Source: a virus. Taken from it: a stretch of DNA of 64,000 nucleotides. The stretch spans positions 96,072 to 160,071 of the IMG/VR virus record IMGVR_UViG_3300020057_000001; one strand, 5' to 3'. Each line of letters opens with the position of its first letter. Position 1 is the stretch's first letter. A program made the translations under genes and the position numbers. Positions 42,089-50,873 of the stretch are shown here, piece after piece. Below the pieces are notes generated by a model that did not search any database, was not told the origin of the DNA, and worked only from the letters and a program-made list of their open reading frames with translations.

Positions 42089-42116
42089 CCCAGCATCCTG
42101 CTGGGTTTTTCTTTTT
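42089..42116 (+). terminator. Rho-independent terminator after the capsid gene
   Basis: CCCAGCA and TGCTGGG form a 7-bp stem with a 3-base loop, followed by TTTTTCTTTTT. Confidence 0.9.
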
Positions 42117-42173
42117 GAAATAGTTCTAAAGTTTCAAAAAAATGCTACGATACCTCATGAAGCGAGGTGTTGC

Positions 42174-43700
42174 GTGAGTAAAAAAATAACCGCCGAGGAA
42201 ACCGAAATACGTGCCCAAAGCTTAAACCCTAAGTTGTCTTTAGTAAGAGCAACCTACGTCGATACTCATACCCCTTGTGAATGGATTGAAGAGGGCTTCG
42301 GAGCTTTTATACGTTCACCCAAAAAAGTCGTATCCGGCAAACAGTGCCACCATCCTGCGTCCACGCAAGCGCGGAAAGAAACAACTAGTCTCAAACGCTA
42401 CGGTACCAAAAATCCCCACCAAGCAAAAATAATCCAAGACAAGCAACAAAACACGGTACGCCAGAGGTATGGCGTGGTCAATGTAAGTGAGCTGGCATGG
42501 GTCAAAGCAAAAAAGCAGGACACCGCTCGTGCACGCTATAACTGTGAGCATACTCTGCAAGCACCGGAAGTACGCGCAAAGGGCGTCCAAACGTGCCTAG
42601 TAAAGTATGGAGCTACCAACTACATGAAATGCCCTACCATGGTGCGGCGCATCAGTGCCAGCCTCCGTGCAAAACATGGCGTTGACTGGACACCACAACT
42701 GCCAGAGATGAAGCGTAAAACGCAAGTAACAAATCTACTCAGGTACAAATTTAAATGCGCTTTACAGAACCCCGACGTCGCTGCCAAAGGGCACGCAACA
42801 AAATTGCGTAGAGGGTCGTATTACAAGTCAGAAGCTGAACGCCAAATTTTAGCCTACTTACAGGAAACCATTGACCCATTAGCTCGGTCTACCCAAACGA
42901 CATACGCCAATCGTCAGTTTCAGATTGACATTTTCGTTCCTTCCAAGAGCCTTTGTGTGGAATACAACGGGATGTTCTGGCACTCCGAGGGAAATAAGAA
43001 CACCTACACCACGAAACACTTAGACAAGACCAGAGGCTGTAACGACCAAGGGCGGCGTCTCATACACATTTGGGAAACCGAGTGGACACGTAAGCAGAGC
43101 CAAGTCAAGTCTTACCTCAACGCCGTGTGTGGCGTATTCGAGCGCCGCGTAGCGGCGCGAAAATGCACCATTGTTGAATTACTAGACCGCGACCTCGTCC
43201 AGCGGTTTTTAAATCAGAATCATCTTTTAGGCTCTTGCGTATACACAACAGCGCTGGGTCTCGTGTTCAATGATGAACTCCTTGGAGTGGCTCTGCTGGG
43301 TCGCCACCACCGCTTAAATTCTACTAACGTCGCTAAACGATTTGCATTTCTTTCTGGGGTGCAGGTTATAGGGGGGATTAGCAAGTTAACCAAGCACTTG
43401 TTCTCATACACTCAATCGGACCACCTCGTGACATGGGCGGAAATTCGACTAGGTGCAGAGGCATCGTATTCAGCCGCAGGGTGGGTGCCGCAAGCAACTT
43501 TACCGCCCGATTACTTTTATTGGAACGACAACAAAAAAATGGTAGTTTCCAAGCAGTCACGGAAAACCAATCACAAGGGGACAGGCTTGACCGAACGTCA
43601 GAAAGCACTCGAAGATGGGCTACTACGGATATATGATTGTGGGAAAGTACGTTTTGTGATCCGACGCCCTCACGTAAAACCTCCCTGTTCTACAGACTGA
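42174..43700 (+). CDS. Free-standing homing endonuclease (EDxHD/VSR-like fold)
   Basis: The 508-residue protein starts at GTG after CGAGG. The first half holds about six repeats of an R-Y-G-x-x-N element (LKRYGTKNPHQ, RQRYGVVNVS, VKYGATNYM, AKHGVDWTPQ), a DNA-binding array common in phage endonucleases. The centre has FQIDIFVPSKSLCVEYNGMFW (shown split: the acidic D in FQIDI, the E in VEYNG, then FWHSE), the core of VSR-like/EDxHD nucleases. The C-terminal part is an unassigned domain. Such genes spread by cutting alleles that lack them. It lies between two terminators directly after the capsid gene, a typical insertion place. Confidence 0.82.
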   Translation: MSKKITAEETEIRAQSLNPKLSLVRATYVDTHTPCEWIEEGFGAFIRSPKKVVSGKQCHHPASTQARKETTSLKRYGTKNPHQAKIIQDKQQNTVRQRYGVVNVSELAWVKAKKQDTARARYNCEHTLQAPEVRAKGVQTCLVKYGATNYMKCPTMVRRISASLRAKHGVDWTPQLPEMKRKTQVTNLLRYKFKCALQNPDVAAKGHATKLRRGSYYKSEAERQILAYLQETIDPLARSTQTTYANRQFQIDIFVPSKSLCVEYNGMFWHSEGNKNTYTTKHLDKTRGCNDQGRRLIHIWETEWTRKQSQVKSYLNAVCGVFERRVAARKCTIVELLDRDLVQRFLNQNHLLGSCVYTTALGLVFNDELLGVALLGRHHRLNSTNVAKRFAFLSGVQVIGGISKLTKHLFSYTQSDHLVTWAEIRLGAEASYSAAGWVPQATLPPDYFYWNDNKKMVVSKQSRKTNHKGTGLTERQKALEDGLLRIYDCGKVRFVIRRPHVKPPCSTD

Positions 43701-43701
43701 A

Positions 43702-43728
43702 GCCACGCGTTACGCGGGGTCTTCTTTA
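43702..43728 (+). terminator. Probable terminator after the homing endonuclease
   Basis: GCCACGCG and CGCGGGGT pair over most of their length around TTA, followed by CTTCTTT. The stem has a mismatch, so the call is moderate. The 220 bases after it hold no convincing gene. Confidence 0.5.
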
Positions 43729-43948
43729 AATTTGCTTTAGAACCACCCCTTCCGCATTGGTAAACTGTAAGGGTTTTTTCGCCAGTAGTAGACATTCTTT
43801 CCTATACCTACCAAAACGTACACTTTCGCTCCTTGCATGCACCAATAGTAAGTTAAACAGAATTGCTTCTTTTTGATGCAAATGTTAAACTCAAGTCTAG
43901 TGGTGAACCGCCGATACCACACTAGCCGCAAACCCCCAAGGAGCCCCC

Positions 43949-44155
43949 ATGAAATTCATTATTGTACTTTGCCTCTGCATCTCTCAAATTGCCTTCGCAC
44001 GTAACTCAGACAAAAATGTTCCTGATTCTGCTACGCCTACTACCCTATGCACAGCGAAAGTCAAATTGAAAAACAAAGAACTTGAAGTAAAGGGTTGTGT
44101 TAAAGACCCAGTGAAGCCCTCCACGGCTCCGGCAAAAGCGGACAAAACAAAATAA
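43949..44155 (+). CDS. Small exported protein with signal peptide
   Basis: The 68-residue protein starts MKFIIVLCLCISQIAFA, a classical Sec signal peptide with a likely cut after AFA, and continues with a Lys-rich chain containing two Cys (LCTAKVK and KGCVKDP) that could form a disulfide in the periplasm. It ends in a Pro/Ala/Lys tail. AAGGAG lies six bases before the ATG. Possible roles include superinfection exclusion or an outer spanin-like part, but no lipobox is present at the cleavage site. Function unknown. Confidence 0.65.
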   Translation: MKFIIVLCLCISQIAFARNSDKNVPDSATPTTLCTAKVKLKNKELEVKGCVKDPVKPSTAPAKADKTK

Positions 44156-44275
44156 TCCTTGACCGTCGTGGAATTGATCGGTAGAGCTTTCCCTTTTGCG
44201 GAGCGACCCCAAGCCAAACTTTAGAGTGCCCTACACAATAGTCATTATGCATGAACCCCAACCCTTAGGAACGCC

Positions 44276-44776
44276 ATGACAGACGAGACACCAAGCCAAA
44301 CTTTAGTCACGATGCCGAAGATAGAGTTCAAACCGAAATATATCTCAGAGGACCTTTCTCCCAAGTACGAGACAAGCTTGTCAGCTTGTTTTGATCTGCG
44401 GGCGGACATCAGCCACTTCATTGTCGTAGGGGACAGCCCAGCGGTCGTGGTCATACCGACAGGGGTTTACTTGTCACAAACAGAGGGCAAGCAGATGGCG
44501 CTGATGGCTGACTCCGTGCGCCTAAAACTCAGAATAGAAGAAAAATCCTCCTTGGCTGCCAAAGGGTGGGACGTTAAAGCCGGTGTGGTTGACGCAGACT
44601 ACCCACAGGAGATAAAAGTGATTCTGCGTCTCCCAGCAGGATCGGCTCTCAACACAGGGGACAGGATTGCCCAAGCGAGCTGGGAGATGGTCTTTGTGGC
44701 TTTGGGCGTCGAGACCCGAGAGGTTGAGCGCGTCGGTGGCTTTGGTTCTACTAGTGAACCATTAGGTAATACCTAA
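44276..44776 (+). CDS. dut: Deoxyuridine 5'-triphosphate nucleotidohydrolase (dUTPase)
   Basis: The 166-residue protein has all five motifs of trimeric dUTPases: ACFDLRA (1), EEKSSLAAKG (2), GVVDADYPQEI (3, catalytic Asp and substrate contacts), GDRIAQ (4) and RVGGFGSTS (5, the C-terminal P-loop-like tail). It hydrolyses dUTP to dUMP and pyrophosphate, keeping uracil out of phage DNA and feeding thymidylate synthesis. It is followed by a terminator and stands apart from the other nucleotide genes. Confidence 0.96.
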   Translation: MTDETPSQTLVTMPKIEFKPKYISEDLSPKYETSLSACFDLRADISHFIVVGDSPAVVVIPTGVYLSQTEGKQMALMADSVRLKLRIEEKSSLAAKGWDVKAGVVDADYPQEIKVILRLPAGSALNTGDRIAQASWEMVFVALGVETREVERVGGFGSTSEPLGNT

Positions 44777-44786
44777 CTGTTGATTC

Positions 44787-44819
44787 AATCGACATATGCC
44801 TTTTGCTCTGTCGATTTTT
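44787..44819 (+). terminator. Terminator after dUTPase
   Basis: AATCGACA (44787-44794) pairs with TGTCGATT (44809-44816) around a 14-base loop, followed by a T-run. Confidence 0.7.
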
Positions 44820-44856
44820 CTGCGTTTTGTCGACATAACGCCCGTACTCGACACTC

Positions 44857-44883
44857 TTGACCAAAACTAACCCGTATTATAAT
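44857..44883 (+). promoter_or_regulatory. Promoter for the tail gene block
   Basis: TTGACC and a perfect TATAAT box are separated by 15 bases, just short of the ideal spacing, 72 bases before the sheath start and after a terminator. Confidence 0.55.
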
Positions 44884-44955
44884 AGCAGTTTTTTAGTTGG
44901 TAAAATCTACTTTGAACTGTCTTACTCCGTCAATTAAGCTTAGGAGCCTAACCCA

Positions 44956-47781
44956 ATGATACTATTCACATTACCAGATGGTAGCACTACCGTGATCCCA
45001 TCCGTTGCCGGATTGATCAAGATTGATAACTCGCTTATCAACATAGCCGCGTCACCAGCGAACATCTTGCTAGTCGGTGAGTCCACAGAAGGCGCACCCG
45101 TTCAAGCTTTGAATCTTCAAGGAAATTTCTATACTGATTTCGCGGAACTTAAGAACGTACAGAAATCAGGCCCCGTCGTTGACGCCGCTCGCCAAGCGTT
45201 TACAAACCAACCCTCGGTAATCTTTTCACAATCTATTAACAGAGTTTATGTTGCCAAGACCAACCAGTCGACGTCAGCATCAAAGCTTATTGCTTTGCCT
45301 ACAAATTACGGCAGAATCGCTTCCACCCGTTTTGGCGAATCCGGTAACCTCATAAAGAGCCAGATCGTCACTAGCCAGTCAGAAGTAAAGCCCAGCCAAA
45401 CTCTCTCATGGCTTCCTGCTCCTGCCGTTTCTGCAAAACTTGCGGTTAACGGTGCGCATATCGGTACTTACGCACTCGACGTCACTTCGCTTACCGCAAG
45501 TGCTTTCCCGTTCATTACCACTATCAATAGTAACCTCTCAGGTCTTGGCTCAATCACAAGTGGCTTCAAAGACATTATCTCTGGAACACCGACGCTTACA
45601 GTCACAGCCACTGACGACACAGTTGTTATCGTGAACTCTGCGACTTGGATCAACCAACCTGCGGTAAACGACACACTTGTTATTCCCGCAGGCTCGGTCA
45701 TTGCGGGCGCCGCAGACGCAAATGTAGGGTCTTACCTCATTACTGCATCGACAGGTGTCAGCGTATCAGCGCAAAAAATTGTTTCTACTAACGCGGGCTT
45801 TACAACCGTAGTTGGCTACATCGCTCCCGTAAACGTCGCAGCCGCAGCCGTCACAGGTGCTCAAACCGCTTGGGCTACAGCCGACTTAATCTGCTTGGCT
45901 CCTCTTACGCTCGCCCTCACGGTAGCCGCAGACGCTGGTCAAGGTCTTTCCTTTGAACTCGCTGGCGTGAACGACAAACTCGGTACCAGCCTCGTAAAGC
46001 CTGCTTCTTGGAGCGCAGCTATCTCCGCTTCTTCTGCGGCTACTGGTTCTATCTCCGCAGCCGCTTCGGGCTCCTCACTAACAGTAAGCCTTTCAGGCAT
46101 CTCTTGGTCTACTCGACCAGCAGCCGGTGCGATTGCTATCATTGCCAAAGACAGCCCAATCGCAGGTGCCTCAGGCGCAAACGTAGGCGCTTGGCTCGTC
46201 GCAAGCTCAGGGCAGTCTTCAGTTGTTTTGACAAGTGTATACGCTCTTACAGGCGCAACAGTTGCTTCTACAGCTTTGATTGGAGATGCTTCCCCTGTCT
46301 TGTTCCAAGGCACTCAAGTCAGTAACTCCCTCGTAGCTGCCCTTCAAGCTTCTGCCTTTGAGCGCAAAGTTTCCTTGGTCGCTACTCGAGTAACCGACGG
46401 AGAATCCTTTCCTACAGACGCAATCGGTGGGCAAGTTGGATTGTCGGTCTCATTCTATGACTCCGCCGCTACTGCGTGTACGGTAGAAATCACGACAGCT
46501 AACAAACTTCTAATCACCCCGACGGCAAGCCCCGCAATTGCTCCTATCAGTATTCCCTTGGGCAAGTATGCCACCCTGCGAGACCTAGCCCTCTACTTGA
46601 ACACGGTGTCAGGCGTATCGGCTAAAGTAAATCCTGCGTGGAACGCTTTTCCTCCGTCGGTTCTTGACCAAGTAAGTGCCATCGGTTGTCTTTCGGAAAG
46701 CGTCCAACCATCTCACGCCGGTCGTATTAAAACCGACCACTACGCTTGGGTTACCTTTTTCGCTCAAAGCGCTTCTATTGTCTCTTTCATAGCTGGCGCA
46801 GCTCGCAAAGCTGGTCTACCACTTGCAGAAGCGGCATCATCCTTCCTCGCAGGCGGCGCTGTCGGCGCAACTAGTAACGCAGATATCCAAGCAGGACTTG
46901 ACGCGGGTATTAAAACCCCTGTTCGAATCGTTATTCCACTCTTCTCACGAGATGCGGCTAAAGATATCGAAGACGGCCTTACAGACCCATCGTCTACTTA
47001 TTCAATTGAAAGTGTGCACGCAGCTACAGTAGGGCATGTAGCTACAGCTTCTACCCCTAAAGCAGGGCGCAGACGCTTTGCCAACCTTTCGTTCTACGGA
47101 TCGTTTGCAGACAGCCTTGACGCTGCTCGCACTCTCAACTACGAGCGCGCACAGATATCCTTTCAGCTTGTAAGAGCACTCGATGGAGAGGGTACAGTTC
47201 GCCGCTTCTTGCCTTGGATGTCCGCAGCTCAAATTGCAGCAGGACGTGGGCAAGCACCGATTGGAACCTCTATGCTTCGCAAGGGTTTCGCAATTACGGA
47301 AGCTGTACACCTTAAAGACAGCTCCATCTACTCAGATACCACGGTTTTAGACTTTGACACAGAAGACCAAGGACAGCTTTCAGAAGCGATTTCCGCAGGC
47401 TTGTTGGTGTTTGGGAACGTACCAGGACAAGGGCTTCGATTGATATCCCCTGACCTTTCGACTCTTTCTCTGGTTAACAGCGGACAGAGTTGGGCACGTG
47501 AACGCATCAACGTTCAATACGCACTTGACCAGTACTACGACACTGTGAAATCCGTCTTGGAAAACTACATCGGCGAGCGTACCAGCGACGTCTCCCCAGC
47601 AGTTATCCAAACGTCAATTGACAACGTTGCGGCTGCTTTCGTTCAACAAGGTATCCTCCTTAGCTTCAAGCCTTCGAAGGTTACATCCATCGGTAACGGC
47701 TACAACGCCCTTACACTGGTAATTCCAGCCGAAGCAGTCGAGTTTATTGGCGTGACAGTAGAAGCGACTCGGTCGGTCTAA
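44956..47781 (+). CDS. Contractile tail sheath protein
   Basis: The 941-residue protein opens with a sheath-type N-terminus (PSVAGLIKIDNS, ANILLVGESTEGAP) and ends with the conserved sheath C-terminal region (RRFLPWMSAAQIA, RKGFAITEAVHL, then NVQYALDQYYDTVKSVLEN). Its length well exceeds the common 400-700 residues because of a Ser/Ala/Thr-rich central part with two related beta modules at about 211-277 and 372-435. The sheath polymer surrounds the tube and contracts on infection. It begins a promoter-led block followed by tube-like genes. Start follows TAGGAG. Confidence 0.88.
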   Translation: MILFTLPDGSTTVIPSVAGLIKIDNSLINIAASPANILLVGESTEGAPVQALNLQGNFYTDFAELKNVQKSGPVVDAARQAFTNQPSVIFSQSINRVYVAKTNQSTSASKLIALPTNYGRIASTRFGESGNLIKSQIVTSQSEVKPSQTLSWLPAPAVSAKLAVNGAHIGTYALDVTSLTASAFPFITTINSNLSGLGSITSGFKDIISGTPTLTVTATDDTVVIVNSATWINQPAVNDTLVIPAGSVIAGAADANVGSYLITASTGVSVSAQKIVSTNAGFTTVVGYIAPVNVAAAAVTGAQTAWATADLICLAPLTLALTVAADAGQGLSFELAGVNDKLGTSLVKPASWSAAISASSAATGSISAAASGSSLTVSLSGISWSTRPAAGAIAIIAKDSPIAGASGANVGAWLVASSGQSSVVLTSVYALTGATVASTALIGDASPVLFQGTQVSNSLVAALQASAFERKVSLVATRVTDGESFPTDAIGGQVGLSVSFYDSAATACTVEITTANKLLITPTASPAIAPISIPLGKYATLRDLALYLNTVSGVSAKVNPAWNAFPPSVLDQVSAIGCLSESVQPSHAGRIKTDHYAWVTFFAQSASIVSFIAGAARKAGLPLAEAASSFLAGGAVGATSNADIQAGLDAGIKTPVRIVIPLFSRDAAKDIEDGLTDPSSTYSIESVHAATVGHVATASTPKAGRRRFANLSFYGSFADSLDAARTLNYERAQISFQLVRALDGEGTVRRFLPWMSAAQIAAGRGQAPIGTSMLRKGFAITEAVHLKDSSIYSDTTVLDFDTEDQGQLSEAISAGLLVFGNVPGQGLRLISPDLSTLSLVNSGQSWARERINVQYALDQYYDTVKSVLENYIGERTSDVSPAVIQTSIDNVAAAFVQQGILLSFKPSKVTSIGNGYNALTLVIPAEAVEFIGVTVEATRSV

Positions 47782-47785
47782 AGCG

Positions 47786-47812
47786 AAGGGTGGGATGTTT
47801 CCCACCCTTTAA
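47786..47812 (+). terminator. Hairpin after the sheath gene
   Basis: AAGGGTGGGA and TCCCACCCTT form a perfect 10-bp stem with a TGTT loop; only three T follow, so it may attenuate rather than stop transcription into the tube genes. Confidence 0.7.
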
Positions 47813-47837
47813 AATATAATTACTTTAGGAGACAAAC

Positions 47838-48365
47838 ATGAGTTCGCAACTATCAAAAGGGTTAAACGGTTCCGACTGCATCATCAGGATTGGTGAGCGG
47901 ACGTTAGCCTACGGTTCTTCCATTTCGTTCAGTGAGGACTTCGCTAACCAAGTGATCGGTTCTCTAGGGTCAGGCGGCCCTTTGGCGCTCGAACCAACAG
48001 CATACTCCGGTGGCTCAGGGTCGTTCACGATCTCTAGGTACGCAGTTAAGGATGCTCCGGTCACAACTAAAGAGCGCCCTAAGCTGGGTACTGCATCCTC
48101 CGACGCTAAGGATAACTCGTTCTACAGCAAGAACGCATTCTCCCCAGCGCGCATACTCATGGACAGTACGTTTGACATCACAATCAATTACAAAACAGGA
48201 TCAGGCACGCAAGTGGCTCAGTACAAGCTAGTTGACTGTCTTTTGACGGGTTTTGACATTTCTTTCAATCCCGGCGGAATCTCGTCAGAAAACGTGTCCT
48301 TCGAATGCCGCCTTGTCATTGACTCTGCGGCTGAGCCTGAAAAAGAAGCAAATAACAACCACTAA
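47838..48365 (+). CDS. Tail tube-like protein 1
   Basis: This 175-residue protein follows the sheath gene, the usual tube position. Its strands (CIIRIGERTLAYGSSISF, FTISRYAV, FDITINYKTG, YKLVDCLLTGFDISFNPGG) alternate as in the gp19/Hcp beta-barrel tube fold, with a GGISSENVSFECRLV end strand. TTAGGAG precedes the ATG. It is the best candidate for the main tube subunit of the three tube-like genes in the block. Confidence 0.75.
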   Translation: MSSQLSKGLNGSDCIIRIGERTLAYGSSISFSEDFANQVIGSLGSGGPLALEPTAYSGGSGSFTISRYAVKDAPVTTKERPKLGTASSDAKDNSFYSKNAFSPARILMDSTFDITINYKTGSGTQVAQYKLVDCLLTGFDISFNPGGISSENVSFECRLVIDSAAEPEKEANNNH

Positions 48366-48374
48366 GGAATTGCC

Positions 48375-49019
48375 ATGAAAACCACACCTTCGTTCGTTTC
48401 AGGAGCCCGCATCCTGATTAAAGTCGGAAACAACACGGCGGTGTTTGGCGTTGCTACTAGCATCCGCACCTCGGCTACCGTCGTTAAGCCTAACGTACTA
48501 GGTCAGTACGACCCCGCATTCATTCAAAAGCTTATGCAAGGTCCCGTACAGGGCTCCTTCACTATCTTAAAAGTGCTTAACAAAGCAGGACGCGACGCCC
48601 TCACTGCGCAAGCAAAGCTAGCAGCTTCCACAAGCGGTGCTGTAAACCCTCAGGACATTACGAATAACGCAAACAGTACCGTAAAAACCCCTCTTGTCAG
48701 TACGGCCCCCGTAACGCCAGCTAGTTTCACGACTATGACCAATGCAAACAACAGCCCTTTGACGGACATGTTTGTGAACCACATGGACCCCGCTAAGGTT
48801 CTTTTGTCGACCGCGGTCGACATTGACATCTATCACCGCTACCCGACAGACGACGGTAAGTTTCAGGACGCTCTTCTGTTCTCCGTGAAGAATTGCCGCC
48901 TTACAAGTCGCTCGACAAGCATCTCTCCAGGCTCTCTAGTAAACGAGAGCTTCAGCTTTACTGGATTGCTTTTAGACGACGGTTCTGGTACTTTTGCCTT
49001 AGACAACTCTGGCTTTTAG
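48375..49019 (+). CDS. Tail tube-like protein 2
   Basis: The 214-residue product shares layout with the preceding protein: an opening ARILIKVGNNTAVFGVATSIR strand pair (here read in pieces), a FTILKVLNKAG helix-strand, then a DIDIYHRYP strand, KNCRLTSRSTSISPGSLVNE and a closing SFSFTGLLLDD strand. It differs by a longer Thr/Asn-rich loop in the middle. A second tube or tube-terminator subunit is likely. The start follows AAGGA, ten bases after the previous stop. Confidence 0.7.
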   Translation: MKTTPSFVSGARILIKVGNNTAVFGVATSIRTSATVVKPNVLGQYDPAFIQKLMQGPVQGSFTILKVLNKAGRDALTAQAKLAASTSGAVNPQDITNNANSTVKTPLVSTAPVTPASFTTMTNANNSPLTDMFVNHMDPAKVLLSTAVDIDIYHRYPTDDGKFQDALLFSVKNCRLTSRSTSISPGSLVNESFSFTGLLLDDGSGTFALDNSGF

Positions 49020-49027
49020 AGGGAAAT

Positions 49028-49333
49028 ATGCTTTCAATCGTACCGGGCGGACATAACGGAAATAATAAAAATTCCGACAAAAACGTCCTTAAGGTGTGGC
49101 GTATAACCGTAGACAATGGTGACGTTTACCTTGTAAAAGGTACCGAAGTGTATGTGGGCGACGAAGGCGAAAGCCTTGTAGTCTACAACCGCGAGACCAT
49201 AGTCTTCTCTGAAAAGACACACGTAAACGTCTCTATTGACGATAAAGAGTGGGTCACCAAAGAAGCCCGCCCTGTAAAAAAGCGAGCAGTTTCAAAAGTA
49301 AAAGCTCCAGCAAAAAAAAAGTCTAAAGTCTGA
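49028..49333 (+). CDS. Small beta-rich protein with basic tail
   Basis: ATG 49028 follows GAGGGA; the frame is open upstream inside the tube-like gene. The 101-residue product has strands VWRITVDNGDVYLVKGTEVYV and ETIVFSEKTHVNV and a Lys/Ala/Pro tail (KKRAVSKVKAPAKKKSKV). The tail would bind nucleic acid or an acidic surface. Unknown function; a terminator follows. Confidence 0.6.
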   Translation: MLSIVPGGHNGNNKNSDKNVLKVWRITVDNGDVYLVKGTEVYVGDEGESLVVYNRETIVFSEKTHVNVSIDDKEWVTKEARPVKKRAVSKVKAPAKKKSKV

Positions 49334-49374
49334 CCGAAAATGTGCGATAGCTACGTAGACCCCTTTTCATTCAG

Positions 49375-49404
49375 CCCTTCTGCAAAGAAGGGTTTTTTCT
49401 TTTT
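49375..49404 (+). terminator. Rho-independent terminator
   Basis: CCCTTCT and AGAAGGG with a GCAA loop, followed by TTTTTTCTTTTT. Confidence 0.9.
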
Positions 49405-49437
49405 AAAAGTGCTAAAGTCTAACCAAAGGAGTCCGAC

Positions 49438-49656
49438 ATGTTTCTCGGAGGGAAAATCATGGAAAAAGAATACGGGGTTGTCCGGTCGGACGAGAACCTT
49501 ACCGAAGACGCAGCCAAGATGTACCTGCATGAGGCGAAAGCGCTTTTTCAACGATCCAGCCCTGGCTATAGACTAGTCCGCTTAGGGAACTACCCTGCGT
49601 ACCAAGACAAGGGACGCTACATGTTCCCTGTTGTCGAAATACTAGGCGTCAAGTAA
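49438..49656 (+). CDS. Small hypothetical protein, 72 residues
   Basis: ATG 49438 follows AAAGGAGT. The product is mixed charged with a helical centre (DAAKMYLHEAKALFQR) and a YQDKGRYMFPVVEI end. No known motif. It directly precedes the three ankyrin-like genes, with the next GTG immediately after its stop. Confidence 0.6.
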   Translation: MFLGGKIMEKEYGVVRSDENLTEDAAKMYLHEAKALFQRSSPGYRLVRLGNYPAYQDKGRYMFPVVEILGVK

Positions 49657-49938
49657 GTGGACTGGCTTGAAGGGTTTGCCGCCGCGTCAGAGGGCAACGT
49701 CGAGAAAGTCCGTGAATTCGTAACGACTTGCTCAGTGAAAGAAAAAGCTGCTTTAGGTACCTATTTTCTTCATGCCGCAGAAGAAGGTCATTTAGAGGTG
49801 GTACACTACCTTTTGGAGTTCGTGGAGCACGACGACGTTGAGATCGCCCTGAAGTGGGCTGTAGACAAAGACCGTCGTGCCGTAGTACATTTTTTGATAC
49901 CCCTGGTAGACCCAAGTTTCATCAGGCAGTACATTTGA
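49657..49938 (+). CDS. Ankyrin-like repeat protein 1
   Basis: The 93-residue product starts at GTG right after the previous stop. It has three ankyrin-like units: EGNVEKVREFV, EEGHLEVVHYLLEFV and DRRAVVHFLIPLV, followed by DPSFIRQYI. Ankyrin repeats mediate protein binding. It is the first of three co-directional genes of similar size inserted among tail genes and sharing the RQYI end. Confidence 0.75.
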   Translation: MDWLEGFAAASEGNVEKVREFVTTCSVKEKAALGTYFLHAAEEGHLEVVHYLLEFVEHDDVEIALKWAVDKDRRAVVHFLIPLVDPSFIRQYI

Positions 49939-49949
49939 AGGAGGGTGCG

Positions 49950-50264
49950 GTGATACTGTCACACACCGTGTTAGACGCAACAGTTTTTGAAGTACTTTTC
50001 TCAGTGGTGTTGCGGGGTGAGTTGGAGTGCGTAAAGAATTTGTACGCCACGCCCTCTGCAAACATATTGCTGGCCGCGCCCACTCTGTTTGCGCACGCCG
50101 CTGAAAAGGGACATGCGGACATCGTGGAATTTTTAGTAAATTTTGTTCACGACCAAGAAGACATCCAGTTTGCGTTTAGACTAGCCTACACACAACAGCG
50201 CCAAAGCGTAGTTGACGTGCTGATACCTTTGGTAGACCCCCACACCTTAAGACAATACATTTGA
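49950..50264 (+). CDS. Ankyrin-like repeat protein 2
   Basis: GTG 49950 is chosen because AAGGAGG lies six bases ahead; upstream the frame overlaps the previous gene. The 104-residue product has units RGELECVKNLYA, EKGHADIVEFLVNFV and RQSVVDVLIPLV and ends DPHTLRQYI. It appears to be a diverged duplicate of its neighbour. Confidence 0.75.
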   Translation: MILSHTVLDATVFEVLFSVVLRGELECVKNLYATPSANILLAAPTLFAHAAEKGHADIVEFLVNFVHDQEDIQFAFRLAYTQQRQSVVDVLIPLVDPHTLRQYI

Positions 50265-50276
50265 GAGGTTGCAGCG

Positions 50277-50558
50277 ATGGTTGATTGGTGCGTAGTACAC
50301 GATGCAGTGTCAGAAGGAAATTTAGATTTCATCATTGCGCATATAAACTCCGTGCAGGGCATGGCTTCAGAAGTTCATTGGGTAACAGTACAGGCTGCAA
50401 GCCGCGGTCAACTAGAAATCCTCAAATACACCACTCCTTGGGCGCAACCCATGACTTTGCACGCAGCGCTTATTCGCGCACTTAACTACGACCACCAAAA
50501 TATCGTTGATTTTTTGATTCCCTTTTTGCAACCTGAACTTGTTCGACAATACATTTAA
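50277..50558 (+). CDS. Ankyrin-like repeat protein 3
   Basis: ATG follows AGAGG by eight bases. The 93-residue product has units EGNLDFIIAHIN, SRGQLEILKYTT and DHQNIVDFLIPFL and ends QPELVRQYI. The spacing of units is the same as in proteins 1 and 2. Confidence 0.75.
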   Translation: MVDWCVVHDAVSEGNLDFIIAHINSVQGMASEVHWVTVQAASRGQLEILKYTTPWAQPMTLHAALIRALNYDHQNIVDFLIPFLQPELVRQYI

Positions 50559-50569
50559 AGGACACCGTT

Positions 50570-50749
50570 ATGAATTCCGCTAAAGAATGGTCTGACTACT
50601 ACCGACAAGCTCTTGAGACAGTCCAAAAGGATTTGGCCGCTTCCCTTAAAGAGGGGGAAAACTTTACCCAACGGCGCGCTTACGTGCTGGGCTACATCGA
50701 AGGCGCTTTAAAAATGGTCACCGTAGAAGTGGACCGTGAGCACAAATGA
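50570..50749 (+). CDS. Small helical protein, 59 residues
   Basis: ATG 50570 follows AAAGGA. The product (SAKEWSDYYRQALETVQKD, EGENFTQRRAYVLGYIEGAL) is two amphipathic helices with aromatic residues and ends EHK. No family recognised. A 19-codon frame overlaps its stop by ATGA but is too short to support. Confidence 0.55.
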   Translation: MNSAKEWSDYYRQALETVQKDLAASLKEGENFTQRRAYVLGYIEGALKMVTVEVDREHK

Positions 50750-50873
50750 CAATAGACTTAGCCGAGTTGAAAGAAGTTGATAACCGGCTGACGCTGCGTT
50801 TTTGATAATTGTATTTTTGTTTCCGTTATGGCACCATGTGTTTAGTTTTCAAACCCCATTTACAGGACTATGT

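Noticed and set aside
43737-43931. 64-codon leftward frame between the homing endonuclease and the small exported protein
   Set aside because: It needs a TTG start without a clear ribosome site, opposes all neighbours and matches no family; I leave the stretch as non-coding.
47838-48231. Alternative forward frames in the tube-like genes
   Set aside because: They lack ribosome sites and overlap fully with better supported genes.
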